NCBI RefSeq assembly: GCF_030581005.1
Contig: NZ_JAUQSX010000006.1
Coordinates: 124,001 to 188,000, forward strand
Length of the DNA: 64,000 bases
Source: Hymenobacter mellowenesis
GTDB lineage: Bacteria; Bacteroidota; Bacteroidia; Cytophagales; Hymenobacteraceae
Direction: 5' to 3'
The position numbers and the translations under genes are program-made. The notes beneath the pieces were generated by a model. That model saw only the letters and a program-made list of their open reading frames with translations, did no database searches and was not told the DNA's origin. Shown in pieces: positions 8,505 to 17,820 of this stretch. Numbering within the stretch: the stretch's first letter is position 1; each line of letters starts with the position of its first letter.

Positions 8505-9524
8505 TTACACCGCAAAGTCGGCGTCGACGTGCAGACGGATTTCCTCGCGAATCTGCTCAGCATCGAGCCATTCCTCGTTGTTGGCCGAGTCGTAGTAGAA
8601 GCCCAGCGGCACGCGCTGCCCGTTAAATTCCTTGATGAACTTCTCCACGTCCCAGGTCGGCATCGAGGGCAGGATGACGTAGTAGCGGTCCAGCTCCACG
8701 GTGCTCAGGGCGTCGGTTTCGGTTATCATGGCTTCGTGCAGCTTCTCGCCGGGGCGGATACCCACGATGCGCTGCTCGCAGTCCGGGCCGATGGCGCGGG
8801 CCACTTCCGTGATTTTGTAGCTGGGAATTTTCGGTACGAAAATCTCGCCGCCCCAGGCGTTCTCCAGCGCATAGAGCACCAAATCAACGCCTTCTTCGAG
8901 CGAAATGTTGAAGCGCGTCATGTCGGGATGGGTGATGGGCAGCACGCCCTTGTGCCGCTCCTGCAAAAAGAAGGGCACCACCGAGCCGCGCGAGCCAATA
9001 ACGTTGCCGTAGCGCACCACCGAGAAGCGTAAATCGCGGGCGCCCTTCATATTGTTGGCCGCCACGAAGAGCTTATCCGAGCACAGCTTGGTGGCGCCGT
9101 AGAGGTTGATGGGCGCGGCGGCCTTGTCGGTGCTCAGGGCCACCACGTCCTTCACCCCGGAGTCGAGGGCGGCATTGATGACGTTTTCGGCGCCGAAAAT
9201 ATTCGTCTTGATGCACTCCATCGGGTTGTACTCGGCGGCGGGCACCTGCTTGAGAGCGGCAGCGTGAATCACGATGTCGATGCCCTCACAGGCGCGGTGC
9301 AGGCGCTGCGGGTCGCGCACATCGCCAATGAAATAGCGGATGGCCGGGTACTTGGCCGGGCTGAATTCCTGGCTCATCTCGTACTGCTTCAGCTCGTCGC
9401 GCGAGAACACCACGAGGCGCTTCACCTGCGGAAATTTTTCGAAAACGGTGCGGACGAATTGCTTGCCGAACGAGCCGGTGCCGCCCGTGACGAGGATGGA
9501 TTTGTGGTTGAGGTCGAGAGCCAT
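8505..9524 (-). CDS. pseB: PseB-like UDP-GlcNAc 4,6-dehydratase (inverting)
   Basis: 339 residues from the ATG at 9522-9524. An upstream extension to 9590 is possible but would enter an inverted repeat. The Rossmann motif is VTGGTGSFGKQF (residues 12-23). The catalytic region reads STDKAAAPINLYGATKLCSD, with the Asp-Lys pair and Tyr-x3-Lys characteristic of the short FlaA1/PseB inverting 4,6-dehydratases. The product is UDP-2-acetamido-2,6-dideoxy-beta-L-arabino-hex-4-ulose, the substrate of PseC, whose homologue follows. It is the first gene of the minus-strand operon. Confidence 0.92.
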   Translation of the reverse strand: MALDLNHKSILVTGGTGSFGKQFVRTVFEKFPQVKRLVVFSRDELKQYEMSQEFSPAKYPAIRYFIGDVRDPQRLHRACEGIDIVIHAAALKQVPAAEYNPMECIKTNIFGAENVINAALDSGVKDVVALSTDKAAAPINLYGATKLCSDKLFVAANNMKGARDLRFSVVRYGNVIGSRGSVVPFFLQERHKGVLPITHPDMTRFNISLEEGVDLVLYALENAWGGEIFVPKIPSYKITEVARAIGPDCEQRIVGIRPGEKLHEAMITETDALSTVELDRYYVILPSMPTWDVEKFIKEFNGQRVPLGFYYDSANNEEWLDAEQIREEIRLHVDADFAV

Positions 9525-9567
9525 GAAAAAAGGGGAAGCCAAAACAGGACTGCAAAAGTAGTTGGCA

Positions 9568-9673
9568 GGAATGTAGCATGGACTCTGCAAGTCCGCGCAG
9601 GGGCGTTCCGTTCAGCAGAAGCGCGGTTCGGCGCTCATCCAGGCGCGGACTCGCAGAGTCCACGCTACATTCC
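9568..9673. repeat. Long intergenic inverted repeat
   Basis: Arms 9568-9598 and 9643-9673 (31 bp) match as reverse complements with two mismatches, around a 44-bp loop. It separates the divergently transcribed pseB-like and MBOAT genes. Its AGTCCGCG theme is shared with the hairpin at 21580-21664. Confidence 0.85.
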
Positions 9674-9709
9674 CGACCTTCGCCCTGCGGAGCACCTGCC
9701 GCGTTGCGC

Positions 9710-11182
9710 ATGCTATTCAATTCTCTTCATTTCCTCGTCTTTTTCCCGCTGGTGGTCGGGCTCTATTTCGCCTTACCGCCGCGATGGCGCAACCCGTTGC
9801 TGCTCATTGCCAGCTACTATTTCTACATGAGCTGGCGGGCCATCTATGCGCTGCTGCTGCTCGCCACCACCGTCCTCGACTACTACAGCGGCTACCGCAT
9901 GAGCCAGCTGCCCACCAAAGCGGCGCGGCGGCCCTGGCTCGGCCTCAGCCTGGCCAGCAACCTAGGTACATTGTTCGTTTTCAAGTACTTCAACTTTTTC
10001 CGGGATTCGGTTTTGCAGCTGGCCGAGGCTTTGCACCTGCCGCACACGGCTGGGCCGGCGCTGGGTTTGCTGCTGCCGGTGGGCGTGTCGTTCTACACGT
10101 TTCAGTCGGTGGGCTACATCATCGATGTGTACCAGGGCCGGCTGGAAGCGGAGCGGAGTTTTGGGCGGTTTGCCTTGTTCGTAGCGTTTTTCCCGCAGCT
10201 GGTGGCTGGGCCCATCGAGCGGGGCGGGCACATGCTGCCGCAGTTTCGGCGGGAACATACGTTTGATTATCAGCGGATAGTAAGCGGCTTGCGGCTCATG
10301 GCGTGGGGTTTGTTCAAGAAAGTAGTGGTGGCCGACCGCCTGGCCCTGCTCGTCAACCCGGTGTTCAACAGTCCGCGCCAGCACCCCGAGGGGCCGCTGC
10401 TGGTGCTGGCCACACTAGCCTTCACCTTCCAGATTTACGGCGACTTTTCGGGCTATACCGATATGGCCCGCGGTGCCGCCCGGGTGCTGGGCTTCGAGTT
10501 CAACCTCAACTTTCGCCAACCCTACCTCTCGGCCTCCGTGCCCGAGTTCTGGCGCCGCTGGCACATTTCGCTCTCCAGCTGGTTCCGCGACTACGTATAC
10601 ATTCCGCTGGGTGGCAGCCGCGTAGGCCCGGCCCGCGCCTATGCCAACCTGCTGGCCGTGTTCCTCATCAGCGGCCTCTGGCACGGCGCCAACTGGACGT
10701 TTCTGGCCTGGGGCGGCCTGCACGGGCTCTGCCTCGTGCTCAGCACCTGGGCCCGGCCGGCGCGGGAGCAGCTGGCACAGCTCACCGGGCTGGCTGCGCA
10801 CCCGCGCCTGCGCCGGGCCGGGGGCGTGCTGCTCACGTTTGGGCTGGTGGCTTACGCCTGGATTTTCTTCCGCGCCAACAGCTTCGGCGATGCCATGTTC
10901 ATCAGCCAGCACCTGCTCAGCGGCTGGGGCAACCTGGGCGGGCGGGGTACGGCCACGCTGCTGCTCGAATTCTCGCAGCACTACCGGCCCGAGCTGGCCG
11001 TGGCGGCCCTCGGCGTGGGCCTCATGCTGTGGCTTGAATATTTCGGCCGGGTGCGCAGCCTGCAAACCTGGGTTTCAACTCAAACGGCAGCCGTGCGCTG
11101 GGCCGGTTATGCCGGGCTGACAATACTGATTCTGTACTTGGGGGTATTCAATAGCACCTCATTTATCTATTTCCAGTTTTGA
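9710..11182 (+). CDS. MBOAT-family O-acyltransferase (AlgI-like)
   Basis: 490 residues from the ATG at 9710, which opens directly with a membrane segment; the frame extends upstream only through repeat DNA. About ten hydrophobic helices are visible. The family signatures are present: AGPIERGGHMLPQF, DFSGYTDMARG, FWRRWHISLSSWFRDYVYIPLGG (quoted in parts: FWRRWHISLS and FRDYVYIPLGG), and SGLWHGANWTFLAWG holding the catalytic His near residue 325. AlgI/DltB-type MBOATs move acyl groups from the cytoplasm to an extracellular partner that acylates a polysaccharide. That partner is probably the next gene, which starts within this stop codon. Confidence 0.92.
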   Translation: MLFNSLHFLVFFPLVVGLYFALPPRWRNPLLLIASYYFYMSWRAIYALLLLATTVLDYYSGYRMSQLPTKAARRPWLGLSLASNLGTLFVFKYFNFFRDSVLQLAEALHLPHTAGPALGLLLPVGVSFYTFQSVGYIIDVYQGRLEAERSFGRFALFVAFFPQLVAGPIERGGHMLPQFRREHTFDYQRIVSGLRLMAWGLFKKVVVADRLALLVNPVFNSPRQHPEGPLLVLATLAFTFQIYGDFSGYTDMARGAARVLGFEFNLNFRQPYLSASVPEFWRRWHISLSSWFRDYVYIPLGGSRVGPARAYANLLAVFLISGLWHGANWTFLAWGGLHGLCLVLSTWARPAREQLAQLTGLAAHPRLRRAGGVLLTFGLVAYAWIFFRANSFGDAMFISQHLLSGWGNLGGRGTATLLLEFSQHYRPELAVAALGVGLMLWLEYFGRVRSLQTWVSTQTAAVRWAGYAGLTILILYLGVFNSTSFIYFQF

Positions 11183-12114
11183 AGGGGCTCGAAAAAACTG
11201 CGGTTCTAAAGCTGCTGGGGCGGCTGGCGCTGCTGGCCGGGGCCGTGCTGCTGGGCGCGCTGGCGCTGGGGCCGGTGCTGTGGCGGGGGCAGGTCGATGC
11301 TTTTTACGGGCGCTTCACCAGCCCGCCGGCCGGCTCGCTGATTTTGGGGACTTCGCGGGCGGCGCAGGGCATCCGGCCGGCGGTGCTGGCGGCGCGGCTG
11401 GGCGGGCGGTTCGACGGGCCGCTGCTGAATTACGCCTTCACGCTCACGCACTCGCCTTACGGCCCGCCCTACCTGCGCAGCATCCGGCGCAAGCTGCGGC
11501 CGGAAGTGAAAAAGGGCCTTTTCATCATTGCCGTCGACCCCTGGTCGCTGTCGCTCACGGGGCCGGAGGTAGCTTTCCCCGAAGAGCAGTCCTTTATCGG
11601 CCAACTCCACCAGGTCAGCCAGAATCCCAATCTGCCCTACCTCACTCGCTACCAGACCAAGCCGCTCTACCGCCTGCTGCTCGACTACGCCACCGCCACC
11701 GAGCGCCTGCACCCCGACGGCTGGCTCGAAGTAAACATCGGCACCGACAGCGCCCAGGTGCGCGCCCGCACCGCCCGCAAGCTGCAGGACTACCGCCAGC
11801 TAGCCGCCGCTCAGCACCTTTCTGCGGGCCGCCTGCAGGCCCTGCGCCAAACCATCCAGTTCCTGCAGCCGCACGGCCGCGTGGTGCTGGTGCGCCTGCC
11901 CGTGGGGCCTTCGCTGCTGCAATTGGAGCAAGTCGACCAGCCCAATTTCGATTTGCTCATGCGGAAACTGGCTTCCAATTCGGCCGTGCCCTATTTCGAT
12001 TACAGCGCCCAACCCTACGCCACCACCGATGGCAACCACTTGCAGCGCGACGCCAGTGCGGCTTTCAGCCAGCAGCTGGCGAACGACTTAGCCCGAATAC
12101 TGCCCGCACGGTAG
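11179..12114 (+). CDS. SGNH-like protein, probable MBOAT partner
   Basis: 311 residues. The frame begins with a TTG whose last two bases start the TGA of the MBOAT gene (TTGA overlap), so the pair is translationally coupled. A single N-terminal membrane helix (residues about 10-32) would anchor it facing the periplasm. SLILGTSRAAQGI resembles the block I of SGNH/GDSL esterases with Thr-Ser for Asp-Ser, and TDGNHLQRDA near residue 285 has the Asp-x2-His of block V. Such DltD/AlgJ/AlgX-like proteins accept acyl groups from MBOAT partners. Sequence similarity is weak, so the function rests largely on context. Confidence 0.72.
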   Translation: MKGLEKTAVLKLLGRLALLAGAVLLGALALGPVLWRGQVDAFYGRFTSPPAGSLILGTSRAAQGIRPAVLAARLGGRFDGPLLNYAFTLTHSPYGPPYLRSIRRKLRPEVKKGLFIIAVDPWSLSLTGPEVAFPEEQSFIGQLHQVSQNPNLPYLTRYQTKPLYRLLLDYATATERLHPDGWLEVNIGTDSAQVRARTARKLQDYRQLAAAQHLSAGRLQALRQTIQFLQPHGRVVLVRLPVGPSLLQLEQVDQPNFDLLMRKLASNSAVPYFDYSAQPYATTDGNHLQRDASAAFSQQLANDLARILPAR

Positions 12115-12120
12115 CGGTTG

Positions 12121-13848
12121 TTACCGGGCGGCTGCCGCCACTTCGTACACGTAAATATGCCAGTAGGCGTCGGGGTGGGCGAAATCGGCCACCGGCTGCA
12201 GGCCGCTGTGGGCGGGTGTGGCCAGCCGCGCCGCGCTCAGAATGAACCGGCCGCCTAAGCGTTGAAACGCCCGGGCATCGAGGGCCCATGCCTGCACGGT
12301 GCGCACGGGCGTAGCCGGCACTAGGAAATTGCGCCCCAACTCGTGCGAGAAAAAATAGCAGCGGTTGCCCCAGGCATCGAAGTAGGAGCGCAAGGCATCG
12401 TCTTTGGCCAGCTCGCCGGCGATGAGGGGCCGGAACTGGTGCTTGTAGGGCAGCGGGTAGCTGTTCTGGTTGCTGTCGAGGGTGTAAAAATCGTTGAGCT
12501 GCGCCACGGCCGGCGCAAAGCCTAAGCAGCCTACCCGGTAGCCGCTCGGCGGCAGCCCGGTGCGGCGGGCGAGGTATGTTTTGATGGTGTTGAAAAGCGG
12601 CGCGGCCACGTAGCGGGCATAGTTGGGCTCGTGCGGCTTAGGCCGGCCGGCCAGCTCGCGCAGATTGTTGCTCCATTCGGTATTCATGGCCAGGCCGGTA
12701 AGCAACTGCAGGCCAACTAACCCGGTGGTAACGGAATGCCGGCCGGCCGGCAGCAGACGCAGGCACAGCGCCAGCACGCCAAAGCACGCCAGCGGCAGCA
12801 GAAACCCCAGCCGCGTGAGATTGAAGGCGTGTAGCAAAGGCAACTGATGTTGCACCAAGGCCACGCCCTGCAATACGAACCCGCAAAAAATACTCACGCC
12901 CACGATGCCCAGCAGCCATGGCGCCAGCTTACGCGCGGCCGGCCGCCAGCCGCCCGGTGCCCACGCCAGCGCCGCCATCACCGCCAGCGCAACAGCTCCC
13001 CGAAAAAACTGGCTGGAATGGTATTGGCCTAGCACTAGGAAGTTAAACGACTGTCGCAGGCCAGAGATGAGTCCCAACTGAGTTTCCTGCAACAAGTCGT
13101 GCTCGACGCGGTGCGAAACAAACTGCTGCGCTACTAGCAAAGAGTAGAATAGCGGCCATTCAACCACCACATACATCGCCATCAGCAAGCCTGTAGCCAG
13201 GCCCACCTTAAGCGCCGCCGCTTGCCGCCCGTGCCAAAAATCGTAGAGCGCTAGCCCGGCCAACGCGGCCCCAACAAATGGCCCCACGAACACAAAAAAC
13301 GACCACACCGGAAATGCCGCCACCAGCAACCAGTCCCACCAGCGCCCGCGACCAGCGCGCAGGCGCAGCACGGCCAGCAGTAGCGCCGGCTGGCCCAGTA
13401 CCGTCAGCCCATAAATGGAGTAGATGGGCAGCGTGGCCCAGGCCAGGGCCAGTCCGGCCGCCAGCCCGCGCTGCCCCGGCTCCGGCAGCCAGCGCCTCCG
13501 TAATAGCGCCCACATGCCCAATAGCCCCAGCAGCCGCACTAGCGCCTGATTGACGAGGTACGCCGCCCACGGCGGCAGTACCCCAAACAGCCACACCGTC
13601 GGGCTCAGGCCCGAGCGCAGGGCGTTGCGCGGCAGCCCGTTCATGATGCTGGGAATCAGCGTAGTGGGCCGGTAATCGAACACGACATGAAATTTATTCA
13701 GCAGGTAGGGGCTAGCAATTTCGGTGTCGAGGTTGTCGTGAATGATGAGGTAGCTGTGGCTGCCCAGTAGCAAAAAAGTCAACAGAAACAGCAGCAAGCC
13801 CGCCAATGCCAGGGGCAGCGGCCGTAGGAAAAGGCTTCTGCTTATCAT
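12121..13848 (-). CDS. Polytopic membrane protein (DUF6044/YkoS-like)
   Basis: 575 residues from the ATG at 13848 (a second start lies 30 bp upstream). The first about 420 residues contain roughly ten to twelve hydrophobic helices. A loop HDNLDTEIASPYLL after the first helix recalls the acidic first loop of GT-C-type membrane proteins. The C-terminal 150 residues are soluble and contain LDSNQNSYPLPYKH and YFFSHELGRNFLVP. The overall layout fits the DUF6044 (Bacillus YkoS-like) family. It lies beside the MBOAT/SGNH pair and a glycosyltransferase, so a role in surface polysaccharide is reasonable but unproven. Confidence 0.7.
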   Translation of the reverse strand: MISRSLFLRPLPLALAGLLLFLLTFLLLGSHSYLIIHDNLDTEIASPYLLNKFHVVFDYRPTTLIPSIMNGLPRNALRSGLSPTVWLFGVLPPWAAYLVNQALVRLLGLLGMWALLRRRWLPEPGQRGLAAGLALAWATLPIYSIYGLTVLGQPALLLAVLRLRAGRGRWWDWLLVAAFPVWSFFVFVGPFVGAALAGLALYDFWHGRQAAALKVGLATGLLMAMYVVVEWPLFYSLLVAQQFVSHRVEHDLLQETQLGLISGLRQSFNFLVLGQYHSSQFFRGAVALAVMAALAWAPGGWRPAARKLAPWLLGIVGVSIFCGFVLQGVALVQHQLPLLHAFNLTRLGFLLPLACFGVLALCLRLLPAGRHSVTTGLVGLQLLTGLAMNTEWSNNLRELAGRPKPHEPNYARYVAAPLFNTIKTYLARRTGLPPSGYRVGCLGFAPAVAQLNDFYTLDSNQNSYPLPYKHQFRPLIAGELAKDDALRSYFDAWGNRCYFFSHELGRNFLVPATPVRTVQAWALDARAFQRLGGRFILSAARLATPAHSGLQPVADFAHPDAYWHIYVYEVAAAAR

Positions 13849-13881
13849 CGTGGGTCGTCCAAATCGTGCATCGTCCAAAAT

Positions 13882-15192
13882 TTAGCTGCGGGCAATGTCG
13901 GCCAGCCGCCCGGCCAGGGCGCGGCGCGAGTAGCGGGAGTGGCTTACGGCGGGCAGGTCGAGGTTGGAATTCTGGCGCCACTGGGCCACCAGCGCTTCCA
14001 AGGTTTCCAGCATCAAAGCTGAGTTGCGGTAAGGCAAAGCCTGGCCCGCCTCGCATTCCTGGAGTAGGTTGTCGGCGTCGGAGCCGGCCGGGCCCACGCA
14101 CAGAATGGGCTTGTTGGCCGCGAGATACTCAAAAATTTTGCCCGGCAGGATGCCAAAATTGCGCGGCACGTCGGGAATGGCCATCAGCAGCACCGAGGAG
14201 CTGAGCAGGTATTCCACCGACTGGTCGTGCGGCACGAAAGGAATAAACTCCGTGGCCGCCAACAGTCCGGCCCGCTCAACCTGCTGGCGCAGCTGGGCCG
14301 ATACCTGACCCACGAAGCGCAGCCGCAGCGGCACGTCAGGGTGGCGGGCGGCGCAGCTGGCCAGGGCTTCCAGCAGGCAATCAATATGATATAGCTCCGT
14401 GATGGTGCCCGTGTGCGTGATGCGCAGGCAGTCCGTGGGCGGCTGCGAGGGTAGGCGAAAATCCGTTTCGTCGTAGCCGTTGGGCAGCACTTGGAATTTG
14501 GTAGACGCCAGTTCCGGCAGCTTGGCCATAAACAGCCGCTTGGTTTCGGGCGAGGTCACCAGCACGGTATCGGCCTGCGTCAGCACCTGCCGCTCGTAGC
14601 GCGCATCGAGCCAGGCGGCAAACGGCATGTGGTGCAGGTCCTTGTAATAGTAAATGTCCGTCCAGGGGTCGCGCATGTCGGCCAGCCAGCGCAGGCCGTG
14701 GCGCTTCTTCAGTTCCAGCCCGATGAGCTGGGTAGAGTGCGGCGGTGAAGACGTGAGCACGGCGTCGAATTGCTCGCCGGCGGCCAGCAGTTGCTCCACG
14801 GCGGCCAGCGCATGGCGGTTCCAGCCCCGGCGCGGGTCCGGAATGAACAGGTTGCCGCGCACGAAGCGCAGGGCCTTTTGCATGGCGCCCGGCTTGCCTT
14901 CGTTGGCGAAGCCGCCGTAGGGTACGGCCCGGCCAGTCAGCTTCTTATAGCTCTCAAACGGTTCGGTGGTTCCCGTGCGGATGACGCGCACGCCGGGCGG
15001 CACCTCGGCCAACAGGCTTTCGTCGCGCACGGGGTAGCTGGCCTGGGCCGGGTCCACGGTTATCACGGTGGGCTCCACGTTGAAATGGCCCAAATGCTTC
15101 ACGAACTTGAGGCAGCGCTGCACGCCAGCCCCGCCCGAAGGCGGCCAATAATAGGTGATGACAAGCAGGCGCAGCGGACGGGAAGCGGACAC
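13882..15192 (-). CDS. Glycosyltransferase family 4
   Basis: 436 residues with a GTG start at 15190-15192. The N terminus LLVITYYWPPSGGAGVQR is the typical GT4 acceptor-side glycine-rich loop. The C-terminal half has RITHTGTITELYHID and PGKIFEYLAANKPILCVG, in which the E-x7-type donor-nucleotide motif is seen. The domain arrangement is two Rossmann-like halves of a GT-B fold. It probably adds one sugar to a lipid-linked or extracellular glycan. The downstream membrane protein gene follows after 33 bp. Confidence 0.9.
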   Translation of the reverse strand: MSASRPLRLLVITYYWPPSGGAGVQRCLKFVKHLGHFNVEPTVITVDPAQASYPVRDESLLAEVPPGVRVIRTGTTEPFESYKKLTGRAVPYGGFANEGKPGAMQKALRFVRGNLFIPDPRRGWNRHALAAVEQLLAAGEQFDAVLTSSPPHSTQLIGLELKKRHGLRWLADMRDPWTDIYYYKDLHHMPFAAWLDARYERQVLTQADTVLVTSPETKRLFMAKLPELASTKFQVLPNGYDETDFRLPSQPPTDCLRITHTGTITELYHIDCLLEALASCAARHPDVPLRLRFVGQVSAQLRQQVERAGLLAATEFIPFVPHDQSVEYLLSSSVLLMAIPDVPRNFGILPGKIFEYLAANKPILCVGPAGSDADNLLQECEAGQALPYRNSALMLETLEALVAQWRQNSNLDLPAVSHSRYSRRALAGRLADIARS

Positions 15193-15348
15193 GGAACAGC
15201 AGGGGAGGGCAGGCGGGCCGCGAAGGTACGTGCTTTGCCGGTTTTCGGCCTTTTGTGGTTACTTTTGGGGTTCAATAACTGCCTGATTTGGCGCGGCTCG
15301 GTGCCCGCGGTCAGCTTCCCCGTCTTTCCCGCTCAACCCAGCGAATCA

Positions 15349-16716
15349 ATGTTCGATAGTCTCTCCAATAAGCTCGACCGGGCGATAAAAACCCTGAAAG
15401 GTCAGGGCAGCATCTCGGAAATCAACGTCGCGGCCACCATCAAGGAAATCCGCCGCGCCCTGGTCGATGCCGACGTTAACTACAAGGTTGCCAAAGAGGT
15501 AACCGACAAAATCAAGGATGCAGCCATGGGCCGCGACGTGCTCACGGCCGTGTCGCCGGGCCAGCTCATGGTCAAAATCGTCTACGATGAGCTCACCGAG
15601 CTCATGGGCGGCGAGAAGAAGGACATCGTCATCAAGGGCGACCCGGCCGTGATTCTGCTCTCGGGCCTGCAGGGCTCGGGCAAAACCACCTTCGCCGGCA
15701 AGCTGGCCAGCTACGTGAAGAAGCAGGGCCGCAACACGTTGCTGGTGGCCTGCGACGTGTACCGCCCCGCCGCCATCGACCAGCTGAAGGTGCTCGGCGA
15801 GCAAATCGGCGTGGAAGTGTACTCGGAAGTCGAGAACAAGAACCCCGTTGAAATCTCGCGCAACGCCATCGACTACGCCCGCAAAAACGGCAAGAAGGTG
15901 GTGATTATCGACACCGCCGGCCGCCTGGCCGTGGACGAGCAGATGATGCGCGAGATTGAGGCGGTGAAGTCGGCCATCAACCCCAGCGAAACGCTGTTCG
16001 TGGTGGACTCCATGACCGGCCAGGACGCCGTGAACACCGCCAAAACCTTCAACGACCGCCTCAATTTCGACGGCGTGGTGCTCACCAAGCTCGACGGCGA
16101 CTCGCGCGGCGGCGCGGCCCTCTCGATTCGGGCGGTGGTTGAGAAGCCCATCAAGTTCATCTCGACGGGCGAGAAGATGGACGCGCTCGACCTGTTCTAC
16201 CCCGACCGCATGGCCCAGCGCATCCTGGGCATGGGCGACGTGATTTCGCTGGTGGAACGTGCTCAGCAGCAGTTCGATGAGGACGAGGCCAAGCGCATTG
16301 AGAAGAAAATTCGCAAAAACCAGTTCGACTTCAACGACTTCCTCGGCCAGCTCGAGCAAATCAAGAAGATGGGCAACATCAAGGATTTGATGGGCATGAT
16401 TCCGGGCATGAGCAAGGCCATGAAGGACGTGGAAATCGACGACGACGCCTTCAAGCCCGTCGAGGCCATCATCCGCAGCATGACCAAGCAGGAACGTGCC
16501 AACCCCGACCTGCTGAACGCCTCGCGCAAGCGCCGCCTGGCCAAAGGCTCGGGCACGGAACTGCAGCAGGTGAACGACCTGATGAAGCAGTTCGACCAGA
16601 TGCGCCAGATGATGCGCAAAATGAACAAGCTCAGCCAGACCAAGGGCGGCCTGGCCCAGATGCAGAAGATGATGGGCGGCATGCGCGGCGGTGGCGGCGG
16701 CATGATGGGCCGCTAG
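15349..16716 (+). CDS. ffh: Signal recognition particle protein Ffh
   Basis: 455 residues from the ATG at 15349; the frame is open much further upstream, but family length and the start MFDSLSNKLDRAIKTL fix the start. The N domain is followed by the G domain with GLQGSGKTTFAGKL (P loop), DTAGRLAVDEQ (G3) and TKLDGDSRGG (G4). The C-terminal M domain is Met-rich (QMRQMMRKMNKL) and ends in a Gly/Met tail. It binds 4.5S RNA and targets nascent membrane proteins to SecYEG through FtsY. A perfect terminator follows. Confidence 0.97.
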   Translation: MFDSLSNKLDRAIKTLKGQGSISEINVAATIKEIRRALVDADVNYKVAKEVTDKIKDAAMGRDVLTAVSPGQLMVKIVYDELTELMGGEKKDIVIKGDPAVILLSGLQGSGKTTFAGKLASYVKKQGRNTLLVACDVYRPAAIDQLKVLGEQIGVEVYSEVENKNPVEISRNAIDYARKNGKKVVIIDTAGRLAVDEQMMREIEAVKSAINPSETLFVVDSMTGQDAVNTAKTFNDRLNFDGVVLTKLDGDSRGGAALSIRAVVEKPIKFISTGEKMDALDLFYPDRMAQRILGMGDVISLVERAQQQFDEDEAKRIEKKIRKNQFDFNDFLGQLEQIKKMGNIKDLMGMIPGMSKAMKDVEIDDDAFKPVEAIIRSMTKQERANPDLLNASRKRRLAKGSGTELQQVNDLMKQFDQMRQMMRKMNKLSQTKGGLAQMQKMMGGMRGGGGGMMGR

Positions 16717-16745
16717 GCGCGCCCGTTTCCCTCCGATACCTGAGT

Positions 16746-16785
16746 CAATAAAAAAGCCCCGGCGCATGCCGGGGCTTTTTTATTG
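16746..16785. terminator. Rho-independent terminator of ffh
   Basis: A perfect palindrome: AAAAAAGCCCCGGC, a short loop, then GCCGGGGCTTTTTT. It starts 29 bp after the ffh stop and would work in both directions. Confidence 0.92.
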
Positions 16786-16942
16786 GGCCGAATTATTTTC
16801 GGCAATTTAGTTAATATGGCGAGGACAAACTGCACATTTCAAATGGGTTGAAAGAAAAGTAAAAACCCGTGGAATCTTTTGGTGCAATTCTTGTTAGCCT
16901 CATCGTGAAAGAATAGTTTTTTAAGGTGTTTTGGTATGGAAA

Positions 16943-16975
16943 GGGACGGCGCGCTGCGTCGTCCTTTTTTTATTT
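16943..16975 (+). terminator. Terminator-like hairpin in a non-coding gap
   Basis: A GC-rich stem (GGACGGCGC pairing with GCGTCGTCC) is followed directly by seven T residues. No open gene ends just before it; the previous terminator is at 16746-16785. The 160 bp between them are AT-rich and uncoded, so this could be the end of a small RNA starting somewhere after 16800. Confidence 0.6.
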
Positions 16976-17080
16976 GCCAAAACCGGGTGTAAGGCGGCGC
17001 GGTTGGGAGCGTCTGAAAAGGCGGGGCTGGCTGGCCCGCCGACGTACCTTGCGTTCTATTTTTCCGCCTCCCCGCCGCGT

Positions 17081-17809
17081 ATGAAGCAACTCGTTGAAAA
17101 GCACCCGCTGGCCATTCGCTGGTTTCACTGGGTCAACTTTCCCGTTCTCAGCCTGATGATTTGGAGCGGGCTCTGGATTTATTGGGCCAACGACGTGTAC
17201 CGCCTGGGTTGGGGCAAAACCACGCTGCTTAAGTTCTTCCCGCAGTCGTTCTACCAGGCCTTTCACCTCGAATACAAGCTGGCACAGGGCATGAGCTGGC
17301 ACTTCGTGTTGATGTGGGTGTTCTTCCTGAATGGCCTGCTTTACGTGGGCTACACGCTGTTTTCAGGCGAGTGGCGCTACCTGCTGCCCAACCGGCACTC
17401 GTTTAAAGAAGCCATCCAGGTCACGCTCTTCGACCTGGGTTTGCGCAAGGAGCACCCGCCGGTGCGCAAGTACAACGGCGCCCAGCAGATTGCCTACACC
17501 AGTGTGATTATCATGGGTTTGGGCTCGTTGCTCACGGGGCTGGCTATTTATAAGCCGGTGCAGTTTGGCTGGCTCACGCAGCTGCTGGGCGGCTATGAGT
17601 TTGCCCGCATCATCCACTTTGCGCTCACCATTGGCTATGTGCTGTTTTTTATCGTGCACGTCGCCCAAGTGGTGCGGGCCGGCTGGAATAATTTCCGCGC
17701 CATGGTGGCCGGCTTCGAAATAGTAGAAGTCGACCCCGCCACCCACGAAATCAAGGCCGGCCCCGCCGCGCTGCCCGCCGCCGACGCTTCCCTTTCGTCA
17801 ACCAAGTAG
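17081..17809 (+). CDS. Cytochrome b561-like membrane subunit
   Basis: 242 residues starting at the ATG at 17081. Four to five membrane helices are visible, with His residues at AIRWFHWVNF, SWHFVLMWVFF, RIIHFALTIGY and FFIVHVAQVV that could ligate two b-type hemes, as in the Ni/Fe-hydrogenase and formate dehydrogenase cytochrome b family. The stop is 11 bp before a TAT-exported molybdopterin oxidoreductase, so the two most likely form one membrane-bound redox complex exchanging electrons with quinone. Confidence 0.85.
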   Translation: MKQLVEKHPLAIRWFHWVNFPVLSLMIWSGLWIYWANDVYRLGWGKTTLLKFFPQSFYQAFHLEYKLAQGMSWHFVLMWVFFLNGLLYVGYTLFSGEWRYLLPNRHSFKEAIQVTLFDLGLRKEHPPVRKYNGAQQIAYTSVIIMGLGSLLTGLAIYKPVQFGWLTQLLGGYEFARIIHFALTIGYVLFFIVHVAQVVRAGWNNFRAMVAGFEIVEVDPATHEIKAGPAALPAADASLSSTK

Positions 17810-17820
17810 CTGCATTCGAT

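Noticed and set aside
15346..16767. 473-aa open frame on the minus strand opposite ffh
   Set aside because: It is an antisense shadow of a certain gene. Its His/Leu/Gly-rich sequence is the usual artefact of high-GC codons read backwards.
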